A DNA stretch of 64,000 bases, taken from positions 124,001-188,000 of the forward strand of contig NZ_JBFDAE010000002.1 of NCBI RefSeq assembly GCF_040720935.1, in the 5' to 3' direction. This stretch comes from Jejuia sp040720935 (GTDB taxonomy: Bacteria; Bacteroidota; Bacteroidia; Flavobacteriales; Flavobacteriaceae). This document shows, piece by piece, positions 41,958 through 49,834 of the stretch (its first letter is position 1; every line of letters begins with the position of its first letter). The notes under the pieces were generated by a model. The model made no database searches. It worked only from the letters and a program-made list of their open reading frames with translations, and was not told the DNA's origin. Both the position numbers and the translations under genes were made by a program.

Positions 41958-42809
41958 TCATGTTTTTTCGTGCAGTACTAAAAAGGGTATTTCCGTATGA
42001 TAACTTATGGTTTCGACCTTTGAATGAAATAAGATTTGCTGAAAATAATTGAGGTTTTTTGCTACCATACAAATCATGTTTATATTTCTGCTTTCTACAA
42101 AACACTGTATGGCATCTTCTACTTTTTTATTGGTTAAATAATGAAAACTGTGGGGTAAGTGACTAAAATAATCTTCTAATAATTCTTTGCTATTTTTTTG
42201 GTCACCATTCAGATCTGCTTTCTTTTTGCTTATATGAAGAATTCTTAATGTAGAGTGGTGTTTTTCCAAAATTTCAGAAAGGGGGTCCAGTATTTGAATA
42301 TCATAGGTTAGCAAGAAATCTGTAGGGAATGCTATTTCTTTAGGGTTTATAAATTGAGCGTCTTCTGGGACAACCAAAGTGGTACACTTTACTTTAGTAA
42401 TAACATCGCCAGTATTGCTGCCAACAATAATTTTTTTTAACCCTGAAGCACCTTTAGTGCCCATAACAACGTAATCTACCTTTTTCTCTTCAACATGTTT
42501 CCTTACCGATTCTACAAAAAAATTATAATCTAAAAGTGTATAGAACCTATGCTTTTTATTTGTTGTAAAATCTTTTGAGATACGCTTTAAAATATTCCGT
42601 AGCTGTTTTTTCCCTGGTTGTGCGTTAGCGTCTTCTAAAACATCTTGCGCAGTGATGTATGGCGAATCGTTAACTAGAACTTTGCTTAATCTATTTACAT
42701 GGAGTACATAAAAATTGCAGGTTTCTTTTTCAAAAAAACTAATTGCATATTTAATGGCATTCCATGAATTTTTGGAGAAATCTGTAGGTAACAATATATT
42801 TTTCATCAC
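41958..42809 (-). CDS. Universal stress protein, two-domain (Usp 5)
   Basis: Tandem-domain UspA protein, 283 aa. Start MMKNILLPTDFSKNSWNAIK (the second Met may be the initiator); ATP loop MGTKGASGLKKIIVGS; domain 1 ends CTTLVVPEDAQF. It has its own promoter (box 5) 50 bp upstream and ends 76 bp before box 4, so it is a single-gene transcript. The chain of Usp paralogs suggests local duplication; sequences have diverged enough that they may respond to different ligands. Confidence 0.92.
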   Translation of the reverse strand: MMKNILLPTDFSKNSWNAIKYAISFFEKETCNFYVLHVNRLSKVLVNDSPYITAQDVLEDANAQPGKKQLRNILKRISKDFTTNKKHRFYTLLDYNFFVESVRKHVEEKKVDYVVMGTKGASGLKKIIVGSNTGDVITKVKCTTLVVPEDAQFINPKEIAFPTDFLLTYDIQILDPLSEILEKHHSTLRILHISKKKADLNGDQKNSKELLEDYFSHLPHSFHYLTNKKVEDAIQCFVESRNINMICMVAKNLNYFQQILFHSKVETISYHTEIPFLVLHEKT

Positions 42810-42827
42810 ATAGCATCTTTACACGTA

Positions 42828-42870
42828 CTAATTTAAAATGTAGTTGTTAGATACAAAATGATATTAATCA
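42828..42870 (-). promoter_or_regulatory. Stress-island promoter 5 (Usp 5)
   Basis: Palindrome TGATATTAATCA (42859-42870), -7 box TAAATTAG at 42835-42828, spacing 31 nt, about 20 bp before the ATG region. The MITE-like repeat begins 16 bp on the far side of the palindrome. Confidence 0.75.
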
Positions 42871-42885
42871 TTTTAAAACATTAGT

Positions 42886-43093
42886 GTCCGATAAAAAATT
42901 TTAGAAACCTTTCAACCCCAGACTAAATAAGCGATTTTTAAGATGACGCCCCGATGGGGCTTGATTTTTAAGTTCTTCTTTTGCTATAAATATTCCATCC
43001 TTATGGGATTTTTTTAGCTCCAGAGGAGCGTAATCTTTATAGACCGAAGCAAAAAATATTAGAAAGCTCCAGAGGAGCGAAATTTAATCGGAC
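42886..43093. repeat. MITE-like dispersed repeat, copy 2
   Basis: 208-bp relative of 6869-7079 with the same ends (GTCCGATAAAAAATTT and AATTTAATCGGAC) and the same internal hairpins (GCCCCGATGGGGC, GCTCCAGAGGAGC twice). It fills most of the space between the response-regulator stop and promoter 5, so it may separate the regulator operon from the Usp genes. Confidence 0.7.
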
Positions 43094-43124
43094 AATAGTG
43101 ATTTTAAAATAACAAGAGCCGTAG

Positions 43125-44180
43125 CTATATGAGGCTTTTCAACTTTTGAATGTTTACGACCTTAAAATTTCTGCCCTCTGCTTTTATAATACCTTGCTTT
43201 TTAAATTCGGTAAGAGTTCTTATTAATGTTTCGGGAGCAATTCCTGCAACACTTGCCAAATCGTTTCTGGAAATTTTTATGGGATCGTCTGGCTTACGGT
43301 TTATCTTTTCGGCAAATTTTAAAATAGTAGCTGCGGTTTTTTTGTTAACAGTACCATAGGCCATTTGCAAAAGTTGTTCTTTTACAACCGACAAATCATC
43401 TGTTAAAAGATCTATAATTTCGAAAAGAACTTTATGGTTTTTACTCAGCAAATTATTAAAATCAATAATTGAAATCCCCAACAGTTTGGTCTTTGCCAAT
43501 GCCGTTGCAGTTTCTTTGTGTGGTGTGTTTTGTGTGAACGATGTATAGCCAAATAAATCATCTTCCTTATACAAAGCCGTTACCAGTTCTTTGCCCTTGT
43601 CATCTATTTTATAACATTTTACGGCGCCAGTAGTTATTAAGTATATAAAATTAGAATGATCGCCTTCGCGATAAATGACATCTTCTGTATTAAAAGAGAA
43701 TGGATTGCCGTGATCATCAAAGAAATTTTTTAAATCGTTAAGTGTCATTATTTCATTTCTATCTCGTAAAACGGGATCTTTCTCTTGACTTTGATGTAAT
43801 TCCTTTAAAAGGGAAACTTTTGCTAAACGACTTTCAATGGCGCAAATAAGATCATCTTCCGTAAAAGGTTTGGTTATGTAATCGTCTGCGCCCAGATTCA
43901 TACCTTTTCTAACATCGTTGCGCTCTGTTTTAGCCGATAAAAAAATGAAAGGAATATATTTTGTAGCTTTATTTTTTGACAGCTTTTCTAGAGCACTATA
44001 ACCATCCAACTCAGGCATCATAATATCACATACAATAATATCGGGCTGATGTTTTTTTGCCAATGTAATGCCGGTTTTTCCGTTTGAAGCTTTTATAACT
44101 TTATAGTTGGCCAACTCCAAAAGTTCTGCCGTGTTTTTTCTTAAAACAACATCGTCCTCAATAAGTAAAACTGTTTTCAT
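43125..44180 (-). CDS. Response regulator with CRP/FNR-type DNA-binding output
   Basis: A 351-aa two-component regulator. The receiver domain (1-120) has acidic residues EDD at 8-10, phospho-acceptor D52 in VCDIMMPELDG and K104 in ITKPF. A cyclic-nucleotide-binding-like beta-roll follows (about 150-260; DVIYREGDHSNFIYLITTGA), then a Crp-type winged HTH (about 285-345; ISRNDLASVAGIAPETLIRT). The recognition helix keeps the Glu and Arg (ETLIR) that in CRP and FNR contact the G of TGA, which fits the TGAT half-sites of the island. It lacks an N-terminal Cys cluster, so oxygen sensing is not intrinsic. It overlaps the kinase gene by 4 bp. Confidence 0.92.
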   Translation of the reverse strand: MKTVLLIEDDVVLRKNTAELLELANYKVIKASNGKTGITLAKKHQPDIIVCDIMMPELDGYSALEKLSKNKATKYIPFIFLSAKTERNDVRKGMNLGADDYITKPFTEDDLICAIESRLAKVSLLKELHQSQEKDPVLRDRNEIMTLNDLKNFFDDHGNPFSFNTEDVIYREGDHSNFIYLITTGAVKCYKIDDKGKELVTALYKEDDLFGYTSFTQNTPHKETATALAKTKLLGISIIDFNNLLSKNHKVLFEIIDLLTDDLSVVKEQLLQMAYGTVNKKTAATILKFAEKINRKPDDPIKISRNDLASVAGIAPETLIRTLTEFKKQGIIKAEGRNFKVVNIQKLKSLI

Positions 44181-46057
44181 TGGGTTGCCGAATTAGGAAA
44201 TGTTATAGTAAAGCAAGAGCCTTTGTTTTCTTCACTGGTAAAACTTATAGTGCCTCCTATGTTCTCTAAATGATTTTTTACAATATTTAGACCTATACCG
44301 GTACCTTGTGTATTAACAGCGTTTTCTGCCCTGAAATAACGTTCAAAAATATGTTTTTGATCTTTTTCTGGAATCCCTATGCCATGGTCCATAATTTTAA
44401 ACGTTGTGATGTCACTATTTTGTTTCACCTCTATATCAATAGTGGTATGTTCAGGAGAATAGTTAATGGCGTTGTACAGTACATTGGATAATATTATCTC
44501 CGTAATTTTCTCGTCTTGGACTATGGTAAGACCATCAATATTTTTGGGGTAATTTATTTGTTGTCCTTCCTTTAAAAGCATGTTGGCATTATAAACCACT
44601 TCATTAACCATTTTGCTTAATTTAAATGGGCTAAACTTATAGTTAACTTTACCGGATTCTAATTTTTCAAATGATAAAAAGTCGTTTAATATACTGTTTA
44701 AGTGGTGAACTTTGTCGGTAATGGTTTTTATATGCTTATCGCGTTTTTCTTGCTGCTCGGTTAATTGGTATTTGCTCAGTAACTGGCTGGAGGTTAAAAT
44801 ACCACTTAAAGGCGTTTTAAATTCGTGCGACACTAAGGATAAAAATTTTGTTTTTAATTCATTAAGTTCTTTTTCCTTACTTAAAGCAATTTTTAGCTGT
44901 TGCGTTCTTTCTTCTACTTTTTTTTCAAGTTTGGTCGTGTAGTTTTTACGCTCTGTAATATCCAGAATTATGGCAACAAAAACCGTCCTTTCTCCTAAAT
45001 TTGATAGCTGCAAATGAACTTCAACGGGATACTCGGTACCATCTTTTCTTCGTTGAACCGATTCAATCTCTAGTTTTTCAACATTCCCATCAAATAAAAC
45101 ATCAATGATTTTTCTTAATTCAGCTTCACTATTATATGGCGTTATATCTATTGGTGTCATATGCGTTAATTCTTCCATAGTATAACCAAGACTTTTTTGC
45201 GCGCCAAAATTAACATTGATAAACTTTAAAGTTTCGGCATCAAAAACATGGATTTCATTTAAGGATTTATCGAAAATAGAAGCCAGGTGTTGGCGTTCAT
45301 CTTCGGCTTTTTTACGATTGGTAACATCATTCTGTATGCCAATAAAGTTTGTAACAACACCTTCGTTATTCGTAATGGGCATAATGTATAAATCGTTCCA
45401 AAATAGGGTGCCGTCTTTTTTGTAATTACGTAGGGTCACCTGACAGCTTTCGCCTTTTTTTATAGCTTTCCTAAGGGTTTTAAGAGGCTCTTGGTCTTTG
45501 TCTTTTCCTTGCAGGATTCTGCAGTTATTATTAAGCATTTCTTCCCTTGTGTAACCGGTAAGGTTTTGAGCAGCCGAATTAACATAAATTACTGGATTGT
45601 CTTTTTTTAAAGCATCTGTTATGATAATGCCGTTATTAACAGATTCTAACGCTCTACTTTTAAGCATCAAATTTTTTTCTGTCGTTTTCTTTTCAGAAAT
45701 ATCTCTAACCAAAGCCATAACATAAGATTTGTTATAGATGAAAAACGGATTTAATTCAACTTCTACAGGAAAAATGGTGCCATCCTTCTTTAAGCCAAAA
45801 ATGTCTGCCGATTCTCCTATTTTTCGACGTTCACCTCTTTCAATAAATTTTTCAATATATAGGGCGTGGCTCACACGATTTTCAGAAGGAATAAGCAAAT
45901 GGAACTCTTTGTCTAAAATTTCATCTTTGTTGTATCCAAAAATAGTTTCGGCAAACGAATTGACCTCCAGGATCTTTTGGTCGCTATCGACTATAATAAC
46001 ACCTTCAGAAACGGCTTCTAGCAGAATATTGAATATTTCTTGGTCTTGCTTGAACAT
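44177..46057 (-). CDS. Histidine kinase with a LOV domain and two further PAS domains
   Basis: Cytosolic sensor kinase, 626 aa, no membrane segment. Order: PAS 1 (about 1-125), LOV-type PAS (131-250), PAS 3 (255-370), coiled coil (370-400), HisKA with H411 in SLVSHEFKTPLSG, HATPase_c (about 510-626; EKDQKHIFERYFRAEN, GTGIGLNIV). The second PAS has the LOV flavin signature NNNCRILQGKDKDQ, with C179 at the photoadduct position, plus VTLRNYKKDGTLFWNDLYIM and NFIGIQNDVT. Blue-light or flavin-redox sensing is therefore likely. It is translationally coupled to the response regulator gene downstream. Confidence 0.9.
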   Translation of the reverse strand: MFKQDQEIFNILLEAVSEGVIIVDSDQKILEVNSFAETIFGYNKDEILDKEFHLLIPSENRVSHALYIEKFIERGERRKIGESADIFGLKKDGTIFPVEVELNPFFIYNKSYVMALVRDISEKKTTEKNLMLKSRALESVNNGIIITDALKKDNPVIYVNSAAQNLTGYTREEMLNNNCRILQGKDKDQEPLKTLRKAIKKGESCQVTLRNYKKDGTLFWNDLYIMPITNNEGVVTNFIGIQNDVTNRKKAEDERQHLASIFDKSLNEIHVFDAETLKFINVNFGAQKSLGYTMEELTHMTPIDITPYNSEAELRKIIDVLFDGNVEKLEIESVQRRKDGTEYPVEVHLQLSNLGERTVFVAIILDITERKNYTTKLEKKVEERTQQLKIALSKEKELNELKTKFLSLVSHEFKTPLSGILTSSQLLSKYQLTEQQEKRDKHIKTITDKVHHLNSILNDFLSFEKLESGKVNYKFSPFKLSKMVNEVVYNANMLLKEGQQINYPKNIDGLTIVQDEKITEIILSNVLYNAINYSPEHTTIDIEVKQNSDITTFKIMDHGIGIPEKDQKHIFERYFRAENAVNTQGTGIGLNIVKNHLENIGGTISFTSEENKGSCFTITFPNSATQ

Positions 46058-46125
46058 GAAAACTTACGTTTATAAAAAAGTATCTTAAAAGTACGAAAAA
46101 TTCCGTAGTATATTTTATATGAGAC

Positions 46126-46168
46126 TGATTTATATCATTTCTTAATACATGACTAGTGGTTAGCTTTG
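46126..46168 (+). promoter_or_regulatory. Stress-island promoter 6 (TerB-like 1)
   Basis: ACTGATTTATATCATT (palindrome core 46126-46137) and a perfect -7 box TAGCTTTG at 46161-46168, 31 nt apart. It lies in the divergent region between the kinase gene and the TerB-like gene; no matching -7 box exists toward the kinase. Confidence 0.8.
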
Positions 46169-46193
46169 TTATAGCGATAAAAACACCATAAAA

Positions 46194-46649
46194 ATGACAC
46201 CTGAAAAAGAGATGACACTTAAGTTTTATCAGAATATAGGTAAACTATTTTATGCCATTGCGGCCATAGATAATGTGCCGCAAAAGGAAGAATCCGACGT
46301 GCTGAAGGACATCATAAAAAAGAAATGGGTGAAGTTGGCTCCTATTGAAGATGGTTATTGTACCGATGCGGCCAATCAAATTGAAATTATTTTTGATTGG
46401 TTGAACAACGAAAATAAGCCATGTGCGCAATCGTGCTTTAGGGATTTTGTGAGCTTTAAAAATGAGCAAAACCATCTCTTTAGCTTTAAAACAAAAAAAA
46501 AGATATTAAAAACGGCACATGCCATTACAAAGTCGTTTTCAGGTGAAGACAAATCAGAATTGATGCTGCTTGCCAAATTAGATATCGAATTAAGAAAAAT
46601 GCGTGTGGTAAAAGATCCTTCAATAAAAAATGAAAAGATGTCGCACTGA
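46194..46649 (+). CDS. TerB-like protein 1
   Basis: A 151-aa all-helical protein. The beginning (MTLKFYQNIGKLFYAIAAID) and the periodic pattern around DNVPQKEESDVLKDIIKKKW resemble the TerB / tellurite-resistance helical fold, in which acidic residues bind metal. It is about half identical to the next gene. The C terminus has an extra basic tail. The family call is by pattern; function in this context is unknown. Transcribed from promoter 6. Confidence 0.65.
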   Translation: MTPEKEMTLKFYQNIGKLFYAIAAIDNVPQKEESDVLKDIIKKKWVKLAPIEDGYCTDAANQIEIIFDWLNNENKPCAQSCFRDFVSFKNEQNHLFSFKTKKKILKTAHAITKSFSGEDKSELMLLAKLDIELRKMRVVKDPSIKNEKMSH

Positions 46650-46720
46650 GGCATCAGACAAAAATTTTCACAAGCGCCCGAGATGACGCTGCTTTAAATA
46701 CATATAAAAGATTTCTTTAA

Positions 46721-46759
46721 CACCCCGTTCTATGACTAAAGATAATTGCATAGGGGGTG
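46721..46759 (+). other. Hairpin between the two TerB-like genes
   Basis: CACCCC-GTT-CTATG pairs with CATAGGGGGTG, with a 14-nt loop. There is no clear T-tract, so it may be a weak terminator or a repeat. Confidence 0.4.
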
Positions 46760-46799
46760 GCAAAAATAATTCTAAATAAAAGTATAAGTTTATCCTGAC

Positions 46800-46842
46800 T
46801 GATTTATATCATGTCTAATTGCGCAGCATGTAGTTAACTTTA
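46800..46842 (+). promoter_or_regulatory. Stress-island promoter 7 (TerB-like 2 and MscS)
   Basis: ACTGATTTATATCAT (core 46800-46811), -7 box TAACTTTA at 46835-46842, 31 nt apart, 23 bp before the ATG. Confidence 0.75.
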
Positions 46843-46864
46843 TTATATACTAATTTTAGTTAAA

Positions 46865-47272
46865 ATGAAATCAAAAAAGAAAATGACGCTTAAGTTTTAT
46901 CAAAACCTCGGTAAGTTGTTTTATGCTATTGCCGCGGCTGATAATCAGGTGCGTGATGCTGAATTTGATAAACTTAAAGCGGTGGTAAAAATGCAATGGT
47001 TAGATATTGATGAACTTGAAGATGAATTCCATACAGATGCTGCCTACCAAATAGAAATTGTTTTTGATTGGTTGGATAAACAGGATATTTTGAATGCTGA
47101 AAAATTATTTAATGATTTTGTTGATTATAAAAATGAGCAACCGCATTTGTTTACAGAACCGATTAGAAAACTCATATTAAAAACAGCACATGCCATTGCC
47201 GCCTCGTTTGCTGGCCTAAACAAATCGGAATTGATCATGCTTGCTAAACTTGATATTGAGTTGAAAAAATAG
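46865..47272 (+). CDS. TerB-like protein 2
   Basis: A 135-aa helical protein paralogous to the gene at 46194 (shared MTLKFYQN-GKLFYAIAA, TDAA-QIEI-FDWL and LAKLDIEL). Its N-terminal ADNQVRDAEFDKLKAVV is closer to the TerB consensus (A-D-x-x-x-x-x-E) than that of paralog 1. The MscS gene follows 20 bp later, so the two probably share promoter 7. Confidence 0.65.
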   Translation: MKSKKKMTLKFYQNLGKLFYAIAAADNQVRDAEFDKLKAVVKMQWLDIDELEDEFHTDAAYQIEIVFDWLDKQDILNAEKLFNDFVDYKNEQPHLFTEPIRKLILKTAHAIAASFAGLNKSELIMLAKLDIELKK

Positions 47273-47292
47273 AGTTTTATGAGGCTTTATAA

Positions 47293-48201
47293 ATGACTGA
47301 AAAGGAACAAATAAAAAATTGGATTGTTGAAAACCCAACTATATTTAGCGTTGTTAAATATATTTTACTGGTTGCGTTTGTTCTTATTTTAATTCAACTT
47401 ATAAGGCGTTTTTTAAAAAAGCAAGTTTCCGATACATCAGTCCGATATAGATCTCAAAAAGGTATAGAAATTATTGGATATGTTATTTTGATACTTTTAT
47501 CCCTTTCGTATTTCACGGGTAATATTAAAGGTTTCACACTCGCCATTGGTCTGTTTTCAGCAGGTATTGCTTTTACACTACAAGAACTTATATTGAGCAT
47601 TGCTGGATCGCTGTACATTTTTATTGTTAAAGTCTATAAACCTGGAGACCGCATTGAAATTAACGGCATTAAAGGCGACGTGATTGACGTAGATAGCATC
47701 TACACGACCATGATGGAAATTGGACAATGGGTTAATAGTGATAATTACACGGGTAGAATTGTAAAATTGAGTAATGCCTTTGTGTTTAAAGGCCCTGTTT
47801 ATAACTACTCGCAAGACTTTCCTTTTATATGGGATGCTTTTAATTTACCTATCAGGTATGGATCCGATATTGAATTGGCAAAATCTATAGTCATTAAAAT
47901 TGCTTCAGAAACCCTTTCCGAATACACATCCAATTCAAAAGCACAATGGAAAGCTGTGGTCAATAAATATTATATAGAAGATGCCATTGTGGAACCTAGT
48001 TTGGCGATTACTTTAACAGATAATTGGATCCAATTTAACCTAAGATATATTGTTGATTATAAAAAAAGACGTATTGCAGGACATCTGTTGCATGACAAAA
48101 TTAATAAGGAAGTTGAAAAAACCAATGGCAAGGTAATTTTGGCATCTACCACTATAGAGCTTATCAAAATACCAGAATTAAAAGTAGAAGTTAAAAAATG
48201 A
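47293..48201 (+). CDS. MscS-family mechanosensitive channel
   Basis: Membrane channel of about 302 aa. Three N-terminal helices lead to the pore/beta-domain signature GLFSAGIAFTLQELILSIAG and YKPGDRIEINGIKGDVIDVD. The cytoplasmic domain is of normal size, unlike the short homolog at 17181. Co-transcribed with TerB-like 2, it places osmotic or turgor control inside the stress regulon. Confidence 0.88.
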   Translation: MTEKEQIKNWIVENPTIFSVVKYILLVAFVLILIQLIRRFLKKQVSDTSVRYRSQKGIEIIGYVILILLSLSYFTGNIKGFTLAIGLFSAGIAFTLQELILSIAGSLYIFIVKVYKPGDRIEINGIKGDVIDVDSIYTTMMEIGQWVNSDNYTGRIVKLSNAFVFKGPVYNYSQDFPFIWDAFNLPIRYGSDIELAKSIVIKIASETLSEYTSNSKAQWKAVVNKYYIEDAIVEPSLAITLTDNWIQFNLRYIVDYKKRRIAGHLLHDKINKEVEKTNGKVILASTTIELIKIPELKVEVKK

Positions 48202-48236
48202 TATTCTAAATATTCCAACCCGAAAATACTCCAGAC

Positions 48237-48279
48237 TGATTTGTATCATTGAAAAAACCCTAAATATAGAATACATTGG
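48237..48279 (+). promoter_or_regulatory. Stress-island promoter 8 (FMN-binding protein and Usp 6)
   Basis: ACTGATTTGTATCATT (core 48237-48248), -7 box TACATTGG at 48272-48279, 31 nt apart. Confidence 0.75.
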
Positions 48280-48301
48280 TTATATAATTAAAAATTTAGC
48301 C

Positions 48302-48835
48302 ATGATAACCAATATAAGTAAAAAGGAATGTCTTAAAATACTTAAAAACAATTACATAGGCCATTTGGCTTATGTATATAGAAATATGCCTTTTGTGATT
48401 TCTATTACCTATTATTACGACAAAAAAAACATTATTATCATCGGCTATACTGGCGAAGGCCATAAAACAAAAGCGTTACGATTAAATAATGCTGTGGCAC
48501 TCGAAGTTGTTGAAATAGAATCTATTGATAACTGGAGGTCCATATTAGTACAGGGTACTTTTGAGGAATTAGAGGGGCCGGACGCAAAATATGGATTACA
48601 TAAATTTTCACTTGGGGTTAAAAAACATATAGCAGAAAAAGAAAAAAGAGAGCTTTGTTTTATTCCAGAATTTTCTGGAAAAGCCAAACAAGAATCTTTG
48701 CCAGTAGTTTACCGCATAAATATCCAAGAGATTACGGGAAAGGAGCGTAAATCTAAAAAAGACGACAAGCCAAACCCTAATTATCAAGGATCTAAAGAAT
48801 ATAAACCTTCACAGAAAAAACCGTCTGTTAAATAG
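48302..48835 (+). CDS. Pyridoxamine 5'-phosphate oxidase-like flavin-binding protein
   Basis: A 177-aa protein of the split-barrel PNPOx-like / NimA-type group. Landmarks: KKECLKILKNNYIGHLAYVY at the N terminus, YTGEGHKTKALRLNNAVALE (flavin phosphate region) and ILVQGTFEELEGPDAK. A disordered basic tail (KSKKDDKPNPNYQGSKEYKP) is appended. Such proteins bind FMN, F420 or heme and reduce small electrophiles. It is the first gene of the unit with Usp 6. Confidence 0.82.
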   Translation: MITNISKKECLKILKNNYIGHLAYVYRNMPFVISITYYYDKKNIIIIGYTGEGHKTKALRLNNAVALEVVEIESIDNWRSILVQGTFEELEGPDAKYGLHKFSLGVKKHIAEKEKRELCFIPEFSGKAKQESLPVVYRINIQEITGKERKSKKDDKPNPNYQGSKEYKPSQKKPSVK

Positions 48836-48862
48836 TTGTTCCACCAAGTTAAAACTATTGTC

Positions 48863-49759
48863 ATGAAAACTATACTATATGCCACAGATTGTAGTTCCAA
48901 TGCTGCTTCAACGTTACGGTATGCCTATCGTTTTAGTTCTATTATGAAAGCAGATTTACATGTTTTACATGTTTATGATGTTCCACCAATTAACCATTCA
49001 ACTATTCTACCATTAGAGTCTTTAAAAAAAAGAATACACCAAGAGCAAATAGAACTTGTAGAAAAGTATTGTAAAAAACATCTTAAAAATGAATTTAGCT
49101 TAAAAGCGATTAACATTCACGTGGTTGAAAACGATTCTATTTCTAAAAGTATTTTGCGGTTTTCTAAAATATCAAACCCAGATGTAATTATTATTGGCAA
49201 GAAAGATCACCGTAGTGCTAGAGGTTATTTTTCTGGTAGTATTACTGATGCATTACTGGATAAAATTAAAGTGCCATTATTGATGGTACCAAATGATATG
49301 CCCTATAATGTGCTTTCAAATATAGTATATGCTAGTGATTTTGAGGAAGAAGATATTTTATCGATCCAAAAACTTATAGAAATAGCGAGCCCATTTGGTG
49401 CGCTCATAGAAATAGTACATGTTTACGAAATGGACAAAGACATAGCGCAAGAAAACATGGGAAAATTTAAAAAAACACTTTTAAAACAGGTTTCGTATCC
49501 AGAAATAACGTTTAGAAGTATTGTGTCAAGCGAAATAAAATCAGGTTTGTTGAGTGTTTTGAATAATGAAAAAGCAAGTATGCTGGCCATGTTGGAGCGC
49601 AAACATAATTGGGGACTCCATAACTTGTTTCATAAAGATTTAATAAAAGATATGGAAGCCGCTATTGAGATTCCAATACTGGCGTTTAATAAAAGAAGCA
49701 TTAAAATTGAACTTCAAAATGCAAAGACGTACAACACTAAAAATCTATTAGTATTTTAA
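48863..49759 (+). CDS. Universal stress protein, two-domain, divergent (Usp 6)
   Basis: Tandem-domain UspA protein, 298 aa from ATG at 48863 (MKTILYATDCSSNAASTLRY). The nucleotide loop reads IIGKKDHRSARGYFSGS, with Asp replacing the second Gly of G-2x-G-9x-G-S, so ATP binding may differ from the other five. It lies 27 bp after the flavin-binding gene, in the same direction, and is the last member of the island. Confidence 0.88.
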   Translation: MKTILYATDCSSNAASTLRYAYRFSSIMKADLHVLHVYDVPPINHSTILPLESLKKRIHQEQIELVEKYCKKHLKNEFSLKAINIHVVENDSISKSILRFSKISNPDVIIIGKKDHRSARGYFSGSITDALLDKIKVPLLMVPNDMPYNVLSNIVYASDFEEEDILSIQKLIEIASPFGALIEIVHVYEMDKDIAQENMGKFKKTLLKQVSYPEITFRSIVSSEIKSGLLSVLNNEKASMLAMLERKHNWGLHNLFHKDLIKDMEAAIEIPILAFNKRSIKIELQNAKTYNTKNLLVF

Positions 49760-49834
49760 ATTTTATGTGGATATTTGATGCTGTATCTTAATTACTTTCA
49801 ATAATAGAATAGGATCCAACGAGTGTTTTATGTG

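Noticed and set aside
46095..46137. Palindrome 6 acting also toward the kinase gene
   Set aside because: At the expected mirrored position (46095-46102) there is no -7-like box on the minus strand.
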